A DNA stretch of 64,000 bases from contig NZ_SSNI01000003.1 in the NCBI RefSeq assembly GCF_010015475.1, forward strand, positions 124,001 through 188,000. The letters are read 5' to 3'. The notes beneath the pieces were generated by a model, which saw nothing but the letters and a program-made list of their open reading frames with translations, did not search any database and had not been told where the DNA came from. This DNA is from Pontibacter pamirensis (GTDB lineage: Bacteria > Bacteroidota > Bacteroidia > Cytophagales > Hymenobacteraceae). Position numbers and translations under genes: made by a program. Position 1 is the first letter of the stretch; each line of letters opens with the position of its first letter. Below, one piece after another: positions 18,189-27,029 of this stretch.

Positions 18189-18584
18189 TTGCTGCTTTCC
18201 ACTGGAACATTTGCCCTTGAATATAACCCTGCAACAGATATTCTCGCCGCCTGCATGCCAGACATACGGCAGCCCGAGTTAACACAGGTAAGCTATTGCC
18301 TGGGTATTATAATTGAAACAGTCAACAACTACCATATCCGCAGCCTGCTGCTCGATTGCAGCAGGTCTGTTATCGAAGTCGAGGACGGGTCCTATAATAC
18401 CATCGCCAGGGAATTTGCCACCGCTCTGAGAGCAACCCGTTTAAAGAGGCTGGCCTGGGTTGTAGCCCCAAAAGCCAGGCTTTACAGTGCATTAAGGAAG
18501 GAGATGAACCCGCCCATAGAGCTTATGGGCTTCTACGACAAAGCCGAAGCAAAGGAATGGCTGTTACAGTTGGAATCAGCTTAA
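18189..18584 (+). CDS. Small SpoIIAA/STAS-like protein
   Basis: This 131-residue protein has an alternating strand-helix pattern typical of SpoIIAA-like or STAS folds: FALEYNPATDILAACMPD at the start, IRSLLLDCSRSVIEV in the middle, and LKRLAWVVAPKARLYSAL and ELMGFYDKAEAKEWL at the end. The start is a TTG, because an in-frame TAG lies 15-18 bases upstream and the next ATG would remove the first strand. It carries no clear phospho-acceptor Ser motif. It is followed by a second STAS protein on the opposite strand. The function is probably intracellular signalling or lipid binding, without firm evidence. Confidence 0.6.
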   Translation: MLLSTGTFALEYNPATDILAACMPDIRQPELTQVSYCLGIIIETVNNYHIRSLLLDCSRSVIEVEDGSYNTIAREFATALRATRLKRLAWVVAPKARLYSALRKEMNPPIELMGFYDKAEAKEWLLQLESA

Positions 18585-18824
18585 CCTGGAACCGCGCAGC
18601 ATGAGACAAAAGGCGCATCTGTATAGGCTAAGCCTCTGTATACAAACTGCCTGAAGGTTACAGCCAGCCTGATGCACCTGTAGGTGGATCAGGTAAGAAA
18701 GGCTCACATAAACAGTGCCCCACGCTGTACATGACACCGAGGCTTCCTCCAGTTAAATGTAGAAATTTTACGCTACCGGATGATGCGGGGTATTTACACT
18801 ATAATACCGACCACATTTTCTGAA

Positions 18825-19175
18825 TCAGCTTCTCCTGTTGCTCTCGCAGATGCGGGAGGCATCGGCAATGGAGGGTACAATGAGCAGCACCGTGTCCAGC
18901 CTTGACTCCTTCATCGTCTTCCTCATAGAAGCTGTCATCTGGTAAAGCACCAGGTTCACCCCGCTGGACTTCGCCTTGGTTGAGAGGGCGAGTATGATGC
19001 GCAGCGCCTGAGTCGAGACAGCGGCTACATCCCCGAAGTCAATCCACATGTTTTTGTGTGCTGACAGGGAAGTCAGCTCCAGGACATTATCCAGGAGGAA
19101 ACAGTCAGAGGCTTCTATGCTTCCTTTCATCAGCACCAGGCTGTATTCCCCCTTGTGCTCTACAACTATTGCCAT
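18825..19175 (-). CDS. STAS-domain protein, anti-sigma-factor-antagonist type
   Basis: From the ATG at 19175 this gives 116 residues that cover one STAS domain; an in-frame ATG at 19256 would add 27 residues without domain support. The core has YSLVLMKGSIEASDCFLLDNVLEL, then WIDFGDVAAVSTQALRIILAL around the expected phospho-acceptor loop, then VNLVLYQMTASMRKTMKESRLD. In place of the classical DxSxSS loop it has DVAAVSTQ, so Ser or Thr phosphorylation is possible. Such proteins act in partner-switching control of sigma factors or phosphatases. No kinase or phosphatase partner is adjacent. Confidence 0.75.
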   Translation of the reverse strand: MAIVVEHKGEYSLVLMKGSIEASDCFLLDNVLELTSLSAHKNMWIDFGDVAAVSTQALRIILALSTKAKSSGVNLVLYQMTASMRKTMKESRLDTVLLIVPSIADASRICESNRRS

Positions 19176-19508
19176 CTTTGTTTGTGTTTCATTGTTAGCA
19201 AGGTCCGCACGCTCCTGCGCGCTTTTTAACTGATACAAAATTAACGCTACAGTCATTCTAACTCTAGGGTACTAACCCCTAAAGTACTATGCTATAAGTA
19301 CTTATTTTAACTAGGCAGCACCGGCCCCTGCCTGGCAAGCAGCCTGTTGCAGCTTCTGCCACAGCAGGCTGAAAGAAACAGCCGGGATCCGCGTCAAAAG
19401 CCTCCCTCGGCTGTTGCTGCATTTTTTCCTCACTACTATATCCTGCCCGTTGCCTTCAACCATCTTTTATTTAACCCTCACTTTCGAAACTTTAGCCCAT
19501 TAACACAT

Positions 19509-19560
19509 AAACGATATACCGCTGCTCCCGTAGATTGAAGCAAGCACCCACCAACTAAAC
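19509..19560 (+). promoter_or_regulatory. Conserved leader of an EF-hand lipoprotein gene (copy B)
   Basis: AAACGATATACCGCTGC, CCCGTAGATTGAAG and CAAGCACCCACCAACTAAAC, in the same order as copies A, C and D. It begins about 70 bp before the start codon. The sequence just before it (TTATTTAACCCTCACTTTC and CACATAAACGAT) also resembles copy A. The rest of 19176-19508 shows nothing else. Confidence 0.65.
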
Positions 19561-19578
19561 ATCCAAACAAACTTTATT

Positions 19579-20205
19579 ATGAAAGCTATGGAAATGACAA
19601 AGACAGCTATATGGCGGAAAGCGGGAACGGGGCTTTGCCTGTTCCTGATGGCAGGGTTTACAGCATGCTATGGGGGAAAAGAAGTTGTAGAGAATGGTGT
19701 TGTACTAGATGACATTGAAAGAGAGGAGGTTGATGTGGCCACTGGTGATGCGGTTGCCACCGATGCTGTGGGTATGGCCGACACCTGGGACGAGGACGAG
19801 TTCTACACCACCTTTACGGGCACAAACTACTACGGGGACTGGGACCTGGACGACGATAACTTTCTCAATGAGGATGAGTACACCACCAGTTTCTACCAAA
19901 CCTGGGATGCGGACAACGACGGTATGATTAATGAGACCGAGTGGACCACAGTGGTGGCGGACTACAACCTGACTGGGGCCGACTGGGCCGCGTGGGACAC
20001 CGACGGCGATGGATTTGTTGAAACGGCAGAGTTCGACACCGGCTTCGATGGCCTGGGCTGGTACACCACCTGGGACACAGACGGCGATGGGTTGATTGAG
20101 GCGCGAGAGTACACCGACGGCGTGTTCACCATCTGGGATGAGGACGACGACAACCTGCTGAATGACACCGAGTACGTGTACTATAACACCTACTACGGCA
20201 TCTAA
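19579..20205 (+). CDS. EF-hand repeat lipoprotein (copy B)
   Basis: This 208-residue paralogue of the gene at 9356 has a lipoprotein signal ending in FTAC at Cys30. A linker with many Glu, Asp and Val follows. Then come DTWDEDEFYTTFTGTNYY and five 12-residue calcium loops: DLDDDNFLNEDE, DADNDGMINETE, DTDGDGFVETAE, DTDGDGLIEARE and DEDDDNLLNDTE. Every loop is preceded by Trp. The C-terminus is YYNTYYGI. At the DNA level the loop region is nearly identical to copy D at 23849, indicating a recent duplication or gene conversion. It is predicted to be anchored in the outer membrane or exposed at the surface, and to bind calcium. Confidence 0.87.
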   Translation: MKAMEMTKTAIWRKAGTGLCLFLMAGFTACYGGKEVVENGVVLDDIEREEVDVATGDAVATDAVGMADTWDEDEFYTTFTGTNYYGDWDLDDDNFLNEDEYTTSFYQTWDADNDGMINETEWTTVVADYNLTGADWAAWDTDGDGFVETAEFDTGFDGLGWYTTWDTDGDGLIEAREYTDGVFTIWDEDDDNLLNDTEYVYYNTYYGI

Positions 20206-20464
20206 ATCAGCTGCCCGGTTAGTGGAGGAAAGGCACACACCTTCAGCAACCGTTAGTGCATAAGACAAAGATAGAAAATAAGGTCAGTGTTTGTTTTTCA
20301 AGAGGGGGCTCGGGACCGCAAAACGGCTCGACTCTTCCTTTTTCAGGTTCAGGCAAGCTACACTGAACCTGTGGTAGCCGGTAGCATCATGTATTCCTGG
20401 AGAAATTAGAATTAAAGATATACAGAGTAGATTCATTGCCGTTCATTCTTTTGCAGCCGTTCTG

Positions 20465-20875
20465 ATGATACTGGGGTGGCGGCAGCTGTTCATGCTGTTT
20501 CATGCAAGGATAACGGAGGGAATCCAGTTGCATAGCCCAATGCGGGAAACAGCGGCAGAAATCTATCTCCACGGCATCGCCATCTGCGGCCTGTTGGGGC
20601 TGGCGGCCTCCGTGCTGCTGTCCCTGGCAGTTGCGGGAAGAAGGCAAATCCACCGGAGGAACGCCCTGTTTGTAGCCCTCATCGGCTTTGGCCTTGCTGT
20701 ATCCATCACCAGGTCTCACTTCGACTTTTACCACCTCGTAAATTTCCTTGCCGATGCCGTTGGAGTGCTGGAAACCAAAAGGCTCTTTCTGCTGAACACG
20801 GTTCTGCTCTTCACAGCTGCCCTGCTCCTGGTTTTGGGCAGAAGCTTGGGAAAGAACCGCCACGGGAGCCTATAG
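20465..20875 (+). CDS. Uncharacterised multi-pass membrane protein
   Basis: The reading frame gives 136 residues with about four hydrophobic segments (residues 1-12, 33-56, 65-80 and 105-125), separated by short basic loops such as GRRQIHRRN. The frame stays open for about 30 codons upstream. Translated from there it reads RIKDIQSRFIAVHSFAAVLM, so the true start may be earlier, perhaps a GTG at 20372. No family was recognised. It follows EF-hand copy B on the same strand, separated by about 260 bp containing a small hairpin near 20344-20371. Confidence 0.55.
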   Translation: MILGWRQLFMLFHARITEGIQLHSPMRETAAEIYLHGIAICGLLGLAASVLLSLAVAGRRQIHRRNALFVALIGFGLAVSITRSHFDFYHLVNFLADAVGVLETKRLFLLNTVLLFTAALLLVLGRSLGKNRHGSL

Positions 20876-21043
20876 CCGTTCGTACAGGGCTAGCTTACAT
20901 ATGCTGTTTGCCTGTGTCTCACGTGGGCCTGCGGCTCGCTGCAGCCTGCTGTGTCCAACTTTTTTTGCACAATAATTCTGCCTGTTTCCTTTCTTAAAAC
21001 CAGCTTCCACATTCATCTTCATGCAGTTAGGCTATTATTTTTT

Positions 21044-21096
21044 AAACGATGTGCAGCAGGCTCCGTAGATTATAGCAAGCATCCACCAACTAAACA
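21044..21096 (+). promoter_or_regulatory. Conserved leader of a decayed EF-hand gene (copy C)
   Basis: AAACGATGTGCAGCAGG, CTCCGTAGATTATAG and CAAGCATCCACCAACTAAAC closely match copies B and D. The gene behind it is a pseudogene, yet the leader is intact. Confidence 0.65.
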
Positions 21097-21113
21097 TCCA
21101 AACAAACTTTATT

Positions 21114-21310
21114 TTGAAAGCTATGGAAATGACAAAAACAGCGATGTGGCGAAGGGCGGGTATGAGGCTTTGCCTGTTCCTGATGGTAGGATTCACAGCA
21201 TGCGAGGACGAGGATAATTTCATGTTGAGTTAAGATAATTTCATGTTGAGTTAATACGAGGCTTGGGACGTGGACGGCGACGGCTTTATAGAGACGGCTG
21301 ACTAGAACAC
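21114..21310 (+). pseudogene. Decayed EF-hand lipoprotein (copy C)
   Basis: The sequence first aligns with copy B: AAAGCTATGGAAATGACAAA, then codons for WRRAGMRLCLFLMVGFTAC, a lipoprotein signal. The ATG that starts copy B is TTG here. After the signal the gene collapses into a 21-bp unit repeated twice, with an in-frame stop in the first unit. It then resumes with codons for EAWDVDGDGFIETAD, one calcium loop with its Trp, before another stop. Most of the repeats have been deleted. It documents loss within the family. Confidence 0.8.
21213..21254 (+). repeat. Tandem duplication of a 21-bp unit
   Basis: Two perfect adjacent copies of a 21-bp unit beginning GATAATTTCATG and ending GTTGAGTTAA. 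It lies inside the decayed EF-hand gene and creates stop codons there. Confidence 0.85.
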
Positions 21311-21625
21311 CTGGTACAACAGGTACTATTATAAGCCACTCCCCCGGGACTACCCGCCCCGGTAAGTGTCAATGGAAAGCCTGCTGAGGCTCATACAAGC
21401 CTAAAGGAGCCCCATGAAGTGCATGCATGGGATTCCTAACTAAGGTAAATGCGGAACAGTATTCCTAACTGGTTTCTGGTCTTTTTTTCTGCAAAAAAGA
21501 AGCGGATCCCACCCTATCTATCCCTACCCCCACATGACATTCAAAGCGCCCGGAAGGGAGGAACCTGACTTACTACAAGAAGCCCTGAGGCTTGCTAAAA
21601 CCAAACAAACTTAAAAACAAACTTA

Positions 21626-21967
21626 ATGAGAGAAACAGAAAACGTGAAGGATGTATGGAGTTCCATCAATATGGAAGAGTGGCGGAAAACACCCTGCCTG
21701 AAGGAGAGAATAGCAACAGAGGAGGATGTAGAGGCAGGCAGAGCGGTGTTCTTTATTGAATCCGAAGGAACAGACATACAACATGCTCCTTTAGACATCG
21801 GGGCTCCTTCCCTGGCCTACCATATAGACCAGGATACGAGCGAGAAGACACTGGTTGTCGTGATACAGGGCGAGCAGGTGGACGAGCAGGAAGTGGCCGG
21901 GGTGCGCTACCTGGACGGCGGCAACGGGTTGTGCATGCTGCAGGAGTTGGAGTTTATCATGGAGTAA
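21626..21967 (+). CDS. Hypothetical protein, acidic, cytoplasmic
   Basis: A 113-residue acidic protein with no signal peptide or membrane helix. It contains VWSSINMEEWRKTPCLKERIATEEDVEAG, then IGAPSLAYHIDQDTSEKTLVVVIQGEQV and RYLDGGNGLCMLQELEF. The codon use and the ATG after an A-rich stretch support a real gene. I do not recognise the family. It lies alone between the decayed EF-hand copy and a long gap. Confidence 0.55.
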   Translation: MRETENVKDVWSSINMEEWRKTPCLKERIATEEDVEAGRAVFFIESEGTDIQHAPLDIGAPSLAYHIDQDTSEKTLVVVIQGEQVDEQEVAGVRYLDGGNGLCMLQELEFIME

Positions 21968-22780
21968 AAATAAGAATACCGCTTAAGCTGCCGGGGTTCC
22001 ATTCCTATAGTTCTGCTACCGTTGCAAGCCTGCTGTGTTGACATCAGACAGGAGCAGAAGGAGAGCCTTGAGTTGATGCGGAAATCGCTTAACGCCACAT
22101 CCTCAAGCCGTTGTTCATGGCCGAAGAAACACGCTTCCCCACCACACTTTATATATTGCGGCTCCAGCATCCTGATAAGGTGGCTTTCCTACCCTTCCGG
22201 CTGCTGCTTCATGCACAGCAGGTGGTGCCCGGACTGGAAAAAATTACCCTCTGAGGACATATATGCTTATTTAAGTCACCTGTACCGCAAGGGGCACTAT
22301 ATTAACTTGCCTTCCCTTTGATTCTTGGTGTCTCAGAGCCGACACCCACTCTATTAGCTCCTCCGATAGCACCTGCCAACCGGTCTTACCTGTAGAAATT
22401 AGCTAAAACCTATCCCTGTATATATAAATCATGTTGTAAACAGTGCAAAAGCTAGCGAATGGCAGTATTAATTTTGCCAACAAATGAACTATCACTTTTT
22501 TTCGGCACAACTACTCCAATTTTTGGACTCTTTTGGCAGGTACATTTTTACAAAATTGCCGTTACAGACCTATACTGTATTTTATTAACTAAGAAACAGT
22601 AACGACCATAATATTATGAATTGAACTATTTTTATACTTTAATATTGCACTCAAAGAGAAATATGGTGCGTTAACCATCATATTTCTCTGCCTCACCAGA
22701 TTTATGAATATAAAACAGTACAAATTCTATAAAGGCGTAAAATATAATAATCAATTGACCTAATCTAAAATGAATACAAA
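21968..22780. other. Long intergenic region, nothing recognised
   Basis: About 800 bp. The right half is AT-rich, with TATATAAATCATG and similar stretches, and probably holds the promoter of the glycosyltransferase gene. Short frames at 22022-22321 and elsewhere show no family features. Confidence 0.5.
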
Positions 22781-23596
22781 ATGAAAACAGCAAAACCAGC
22801 AATAGGAGTAGTTGTCCTGAGCTATAATCGGCTACCTCTCCTGAGGATAACACTCCAGAAAATTATGGCTCAGACCTATGGCGCGCTAGAAGTACTGGTG
22901 GTGGACAACAACTCAACAGACGGAGCCAGAGCGTACCTGGACACCCTGCAGGACGTAGAGACGCTTTACCTTAGTGAGAACATGGGTCCCGCCGGGGGCT
23001 TCCACGAGGGGATCAGGTACTTTGCGGAGAAAGGAAATGTGGATTACATCTGGCTGATGGACGATGACTTCTTCCCTTCCGCCTCCTGTCTGGAAGCCCT
23101 GGTGAATGCCACAGATGAGCAAACTATCGCCTTCCCTTACGTCAGAGATAAAGCCTTTGTGACACACAACCAGCCCGGGTGGTGGGGCGTGCTGGTCCCT
23201 ATGGCCGTTGTGAAGCATGTGGGCTACCCCATGAAGGAGTTCTTCTTCTGGTCCGAGGACACAGAGTACTTCCAGCACCGGATGAGGGACAAGTTCAACT
23301 ACAGGAACATGTGGGTACAGGAGGCCAAGGGCGTGCACTTCACCGAGCGGAAAAGGGATTTCCGGCAGCCGTGGCGCGTTTACTATGAGATAAGGAACAC
23401 GACCTATATGCGCCTGCACGTGCGGGAGCGCACCGGGCGAAGAACATACAAGCTCATTAAAGGCTGGGTGAAGTTGGCGGGGGGCATCATGATAAAGGAG
23501 AAGGAAAAAGGTGAGAAGATGAAGTGGCTGCTGCGCGGAGTTTACGACGGCATGACAAAGCAATTAGGCAAGACAGTAGATCCTCTTGCCAAGTAG
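22781..23596 (+). CDS. Family 2 glycosyltransferase (rhamnosyl/galactofuranosyl type)
   Basis: This 271-residue enzyme has a GT-A fold. It starts IGVVVLSYNRLPLLRITLQKIMAQ, then VLVVDNNSTDGARAYL and ENMGPAGGFHEGIRY. The metal-binding motif is WLMDDDFFPS near residue 92, and FFWSEDTEYFQHRM near 150 supplies the acceptor-site region. This layout is that of GT2 enzymes acting on cell-surface glycans, close to rhamnosyl and galactofuranosyl transferases, and the sugar is not determined. A basic C-terminal tail may bind the membrane. It is an orphan with no other glycan genes beside it. Confidence 0.82.
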   Translation: MKTAKPAIGVVVLSYNRLPLLRITLQKIMAQTYGALEVLVVDNNSTDGARAYLDTLQDVETLYLSENMGPAGGFHEGIRYFAEKGNVDYIWLMDDDFFPSASCLEALVNATDEQTIAFPYVRDKAFVTHNQPGWWGVLVPMAVVKHVGYPMKEFFFWSEDTEYFQHRMRDKFNYRNMWVQEAKGVHFTERKRDFRQPWRVYYEIRNTTYMRLHVRERTGRRTYKLIKGWVKLAGGIMIKEKEKGEKMKWLLRGVYDGMTKQLGKTVDPLAK

Positions 23597-23772
23597 GCCC
23601 AAAACTGCGGACTGCGCCGCCCGCGCAGCCGCTATGTGGGGCATATAAAGTACAAAAATCTGTTCCAATTAGAGGCATTTAGTACGTTCTAGTTTGCACC
23701 GAAACAATGCGCGTTGCCTTAGCAACAAGGCACTTTCACACTTGCACTCCAGTGCTTAGGCTAATTTTTATT

Positions 23773-23820
23773 GAACGATGCGCAGCAGGCCCCGTAAACT
23801 TTAACAAGCACCCATCAACT
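23773..23820 (+). promoter_or_regulatory. Conserved leader of an EF-hand lipoprotein gene (copy D)
   Basis: GAACGATGCGCAGCAGG, CCCCGTAAACTTTAA and CAAGCACCCATCAACTAA, in the same order as copies A to C, beginning about 75 bp before the start codon. Confidence 0.65.
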
Positions 23821-23848
23821 AATTTTTCATCAAAACTAAAGAGAAACT

Positions 23849-24427
23849 ATGAAAAAAACAGAAACAAGTACTTTGAAAGCAATTAGAAACGGGCTCTGTC
23901 TCTTCCTGTTGGCCGGGACAATTAGCTGCGGAGGGGAAACAGAAGTGGCGGAAACTGAGGTGATGGACAATGAAGTCATCACGGATGATGTGGCGATGGC
24001 CGAAAACTGGGACGGGGACGCGTACTACACCACCTTTTCGGGCACAAATTACTATGAGGACTGGGACCTGGACGATGACAACTTCCTGAATGAGGATGAG
24101 TACACCACCAGTTTCTACCAAACCTGGGACGCAGACAACGACGGTATGATTAATGAGACCGAGTGGAACACGGTGGTGGCGGACTACAACCTGACCGGGG
24201 CCGACTGGGCTGCTTGGGACACCGACGGCGATGGATTTATTGAAACGGCAGAGTTCGACACCGGCTTCAATAACATGGGCTGGTACACTGCTTGGGACAC
24301 AGACGGCGACGGGTTGATAGAGGAGCGGGAGTACACCGACGGCGTGTTCACCATCTGGGATGAGAACGATGACGACCTGCTGGACGACACCGAGTACGTG
24401 TACTATAACACCTACTACGGCATCTAA
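23849..24427 (+). CDS. EF-hand repeat lipoprotein (copy D)
   Basis: This 192-residue protein has a lipoprotein signal ending in TISC at Cys27 and then GGETEVAETEV, an acidic linker. The five 12-residue calcium loops are DLDDDNFLNEDE, DADNDGMINETE, DTDGDGFIETAE, DTDGDGLIEERE and DENDDDLLDDTE. All are preceded by Trp, and the protein ends in YYNTYYGI. It is the closest relative of copy B. It is followed by a short terminator-like hairpin and then, 64 bp after its stop, by a DUF4136 lipoprotein on the same strand. Confidence 0.87.
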   Translation: MKKTETSTLKAIRNGLCLFLLAGTISCGGETEVAETEVMDNEVITDDVAMAENWDGDAYYTTFSGTNYYEDWDLDDDNFLNEDEYTTSFYQTWDADNDGMINETEWNTVVADYNLTGADWAAWDTDGDGFIETAEFDTGFNNMGWYTAWDTDGDGLIEEREYTDGVFTIWDENDDDLLDDTEYVYYNTYYGI

Positions 24428-24437
24428 ATATAAACCT

Positions 24438-24468
24438 AAAGAGGGTTCCCTACTGGGGTGCCCTCTTT
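24438..24468 (+). terminator. Terminator-like hairpin after EF-hand copy D
   Basis: AAAGAGGG and CCCTCTTT form an 8-bp stem with a 15-nt loop, 10 bp after the stop codon. It is short, so read-through into the DUF4136 gene is possible. Confidence 0.6.
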
Positions 24469-24490
24469 CCACATGCTTCACAACTATAAG

Positions 24491-25090
24491 ATGACGATGA
24501 GACAAACAACTAGAAACATGCAGCTACTGCTGCTGGGCCTGTGCCTCTTGCTGATGGCTGGCTGTGCCCCAACTGTTAGTGTCACAACAGACTACGACCG
24601 GTCAGCTAACTTTAGCCAGTTCCAGACCTTCGGCTTCTATCAGGAAAGTACCATGGAGCCACGCGACGCATCAGTAAATTTTGACCCCGCGCTGGACGAG
24701 TATCTGCGGAATGCCATACGGCAAACCCTTACACAGCAGGGGCTCCGCTCTGAATCGACCAATCCGGACTTAAAGGTAGCATATGACGTTGCCGTAGATA
24801 CGGAGGTAGCGGTAAACACGAACTATGTCTACCCTAATGGTTTCGGCTACGGCTACGGCTATTGGTACGGCTACCGGTATGACTATGGGATCAACCGCTT
24901 CCCCGCCACCTACCGCACCATCAACCAGTACAAGGAAGGAACAGTGGTGGTAGACCTGATTGACCCGGATACCAATGAACTGGTGTGGCGTGGCGTTGGC
25001 GAGGGAGCCGTTGACATGACGGGCGGCATCAGCCAGGAGCGCATTAACACTATTGTGTCAGAAATATTAGAGAAGTACCCGCCCAGATGA
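24491..25090 (+). CDS. DUF4136 domain lipoprotein
   Basis: From the ATG at 24491 the protein has 199 residues; an ATG at 24458 lies in the upstream hairpin and is unlikely. The signal ends in LMAGC. The mature domain begins VSVTTDYDRSANFSQFQTFGFY, the hallmark of DUF4136, followed by LDEYLRNAIRQTLTQQGL and NPDLKVAYDVAVDTEVAV. A Gly/Tyr-rich loop (FGYGYGYWYGYRYDYG) and the C-terminal VDLIDPDTNELVWRGVGEGAVD complete the family pattern. It is exported and lipid-anchored. Function unknown. Confidence 0.85.
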   Translation: MTMRQTTRNMQLLLLGLCLLLMAGCAPTVSVTTDYDRSANFSQFQTFGFYQESTMEPRDASVNFDPALDEYLRNAIRQTLTQQGLRSESTNPDLKVAYDVAVDTEVAVNTNYVYPNGFGYGYGYWYGYRYDYGINRFPATYRTINQYKEGTVVVDLIDPDTNELVWRGVGEGAVDMTGGISQERINTIVSEILEKYPPR

Positions 25091-25223
25091 CACTACGCAG
25101 ACGGGAAGCAACTGTACCCCGGCAGGTACATCTCCCCCTGTTAAGCGGGTCTAGTGCCTAATTTAGAGCAACAAAGCACCTGTTAACCCGTTAAACAGGT
25201 GAAAGAAATATTTTTTTTACATA

Positions 25224-25250
25224 AAAGGAGACCCATGCCGGGTCTCCTTT
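25224..25250 (+). terminator. Terminator after the DUF4136 gene
   Basis: AAAGGAGACCC and GGGTCTCCTTT form a perfect stem over ATGCC, followed by TTGTTT. A second smaller hairpin lies at about 25177-25202. Nothing else was seen in 25251-25468. Confidence 0.8.
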
Positions 25251-25468
25251 TTGTTTAGCAAATACTATGCTTTGAACGCATTACTAGACAGCAATGCGGA
25301 GTAGAGGCAGGTTATCCTCCAGTATCAGGCCCCTTACTCAGATGAACCTAACCCCCTGTAAATTTCCATGCCGAGTGTGACGTAAGTATGGTTCCCTCCC
25401 AAAAAGGAAGAAACCTTAATCGCCATGCTTAACAGAATCTGCATAATGTAATAGCTTAAAATAAAACT

Positions 25469-26305
25469 TTATTTGCGGTGCCGCGGCTCATATATTAGCC
25501 TCACAAAAGAACTCAAGCGCTCTTCTCCTCTTATGATTGGTATACCCGGAACCACACCGATCATCAGGCCTTCATCTATTGTGATTCTCATCTGCGGTCT
25601 GGCCACCATGTGAAACTCCCCATGCGAGAACTCTTTGTTCAACTCCAAACCTATAAAGTTGCGCGAGTTTGGTATCATATAGTGTACACTACTGTTTATC
25701 TCGTAGCCCACTTCTGTACCTGACTTGTGGAAAGGGAAAAGCACCCGGGGGCCTGTGTACACCAGCGAATGCATGTTGCTGCCCCAGCGCTTGGCCATAA
25801 CCAGAAAGGGGTTGAGTAGAAAGCCCTTCACCATATTGTCCTTGCCTATTCTGTTCAGGTCAGCCAACTCGAACTCGGTGATAGTACCCAGCGCCATGGA
25901 TGTCTGGTACTTGTCTGACACGAGGAAGGTATACTGCGCGGCAAGTTTCAGCGACTCAATGCGGTCGGCGGGCCGGTTCAACTGCGGGTCAAGGTCACTG
26001 ATGTTGGGAGTGTACAGAGAGACAGGCACTTCTACCTCCAACCCCAGTCTGTTGATGGGCGCCCACTCGTATTCTACCAGAAACTCGTAGCGGTCGTAGC
26101 CCAGATTGTCAGTCAGGCCAGCACCGATGTTCCATTCTTTCTCTCCTTTATGAGCCCCTAAATCGCGGATCAGGTCTATGTAAAGGGGTTCTGCGTGTGT
26201 CAGCTTGAGTGGTCTGGTTTCGACTGTATCAGCCAATTGTACTTCTTGTGCTACTGCCTTAAGACAAGACAATAGCAGCATCACGATAATTAAATAATGT
26301 AACAT
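25469..26305 (-). CDS. Outer-membrane beta-barrel-like protein, uncharacterised
   Basis: A 278-residue protein with a signal peptide (residues 1-19, cut after AVAQ). The mature part begins with a conserved-looking segment HAEPLYIDLIRDLGAHKGEKEWNIG. It continues with alternating hydrophobic and polar strands (YEFLVEYEWAPINRLGLEVEVPVSLY, LAAQYTFLVSDKYQTSMALG and others) that suggest an outer-membrane barrel. I recognise the motif as recurrent in related bacteria but know of no function. The gene lies 115 bp downstream of the small secreted protein at 26421, on the same strand, and is likely co-expressed with it. Confidence 0.65.
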   Translation of the reverse strand: MLHYLIIVMLLLSCLKAVAQEVQLADTVETRPLKLTHAEPLYIDLIRDLGAHKGEKEWNIGAGLTDNLGYDRYEFLVEYEWAPINRLGLEVEVPVSLYTPNISDLDPQLNRPADRIESLKLAAQYTFLVSDKYQTSMALGTITEFELADLNRIGKDNMVKGFLLNPFLVMAKRWGSNMHSLVYTGPRVLFPFHKSGTEVGYEINSSVHYMIPNSRNFIGLELNKEFSHGEFHMVARPQMRITIDEGLMIGVVPGIPIIRGEERLSSFVRLIYEPRHRK

Positions 26306-26420
26306 GGAAATGTTTTAAAAACGGTTTTGAAAAAGGAATGGCATACAATACCAGTGCGCACGGCGCAGCGGTAAATGCAGCATTAGCGTTTGCGGGAAGG
26401 CAGACGCTGTAAATCCGAAA

Positions 26421-26804
26421 TTAAACCTGGGCTTTGGGTGGAGGGGGACATATGTCGTATACCAGATTTAGGTATCCGTTGCGGTAATCCTGGAAGTTGG
26501 TAGGTTCGCGTAAAGCAAGCACCTGGGTGTTGAAACTGAAAGTTGCAGGTATTATAGCGATTATACCTGCTGCAGCCTTGGTCTCGTCTATGTCGTTGGC
26601 CTCGTCAGGCAAAGCGCCGTCTTCCTGAAAAAGAAGCGTTAGTGCCAACTCAGCGAGAGTTTCTATTTCGTTGTACTTGTCGCTGCCGCTCACCTCATCG
26701 CGCAGGCGATGATCCTCCATGTTGACACTGTAGTTAAACAGGTGCAACATCAAAATAAAGGACAGGCTCCTAAACCATGCAATATGTCTTCTAAATAAAC
26801 TCAA
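26421..26804 (-). CDS. Small secreted hypothetical protein with CPPPP tail
   Basis: This 127-residue protein has a hydrophobic N-terminus (residues 8-27) that may be a signal or anchor. It then has VNMEDHRLRDEVSGSDKYNEIETLAELALTLLF, an acidic linker, and a C-terminal part ending in LNLVYDICPPPPKAQV. The single Cys next to four prolines is unusual. No family was recognised. It is probably the first gene of a pair with the barrel protein at 25469. An exported partner of that barrel is a reasonable guess only. Confidence 0.55.
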   Translation of the reverse strand: MSLFRRHIAWFRSLSFILMLHLFNYSVNMEDHRLRDEVSGSDKYNEIETLAELALTLLFQEDGALPDEANDIDETKAAAGIIAIIPATFSFNTQVLALREPTNFQDYRNGYLNLVYDICPPPPKAQV

Positions 26805-27029
26805 GAAGTTATAGGATAGGTGTGGATACAGCTAAATTGTAATCTGGATGCAAATATAGTTTGAGATGCTTGCTTAATAACGCTTCTTCAGAGGAAATGT
26901 TATGAGAAAGCTTTGTTTCGTTTTTAGTACATGAGTGTAGGGCATCTTTCGTAACTCTTGCCCAAGAGCTAGTTTAAATATTTAAATCAGATTACATATT
27001 ATCATCTATATTTGATCCCTACTAAATAA

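Noticed and set aside
20372..20464. GTG start extending the small membrane protein at 20465
   Set aside because: It is possible but unsupported by any ribosome-binding or homology signal; noted only as an alternative.
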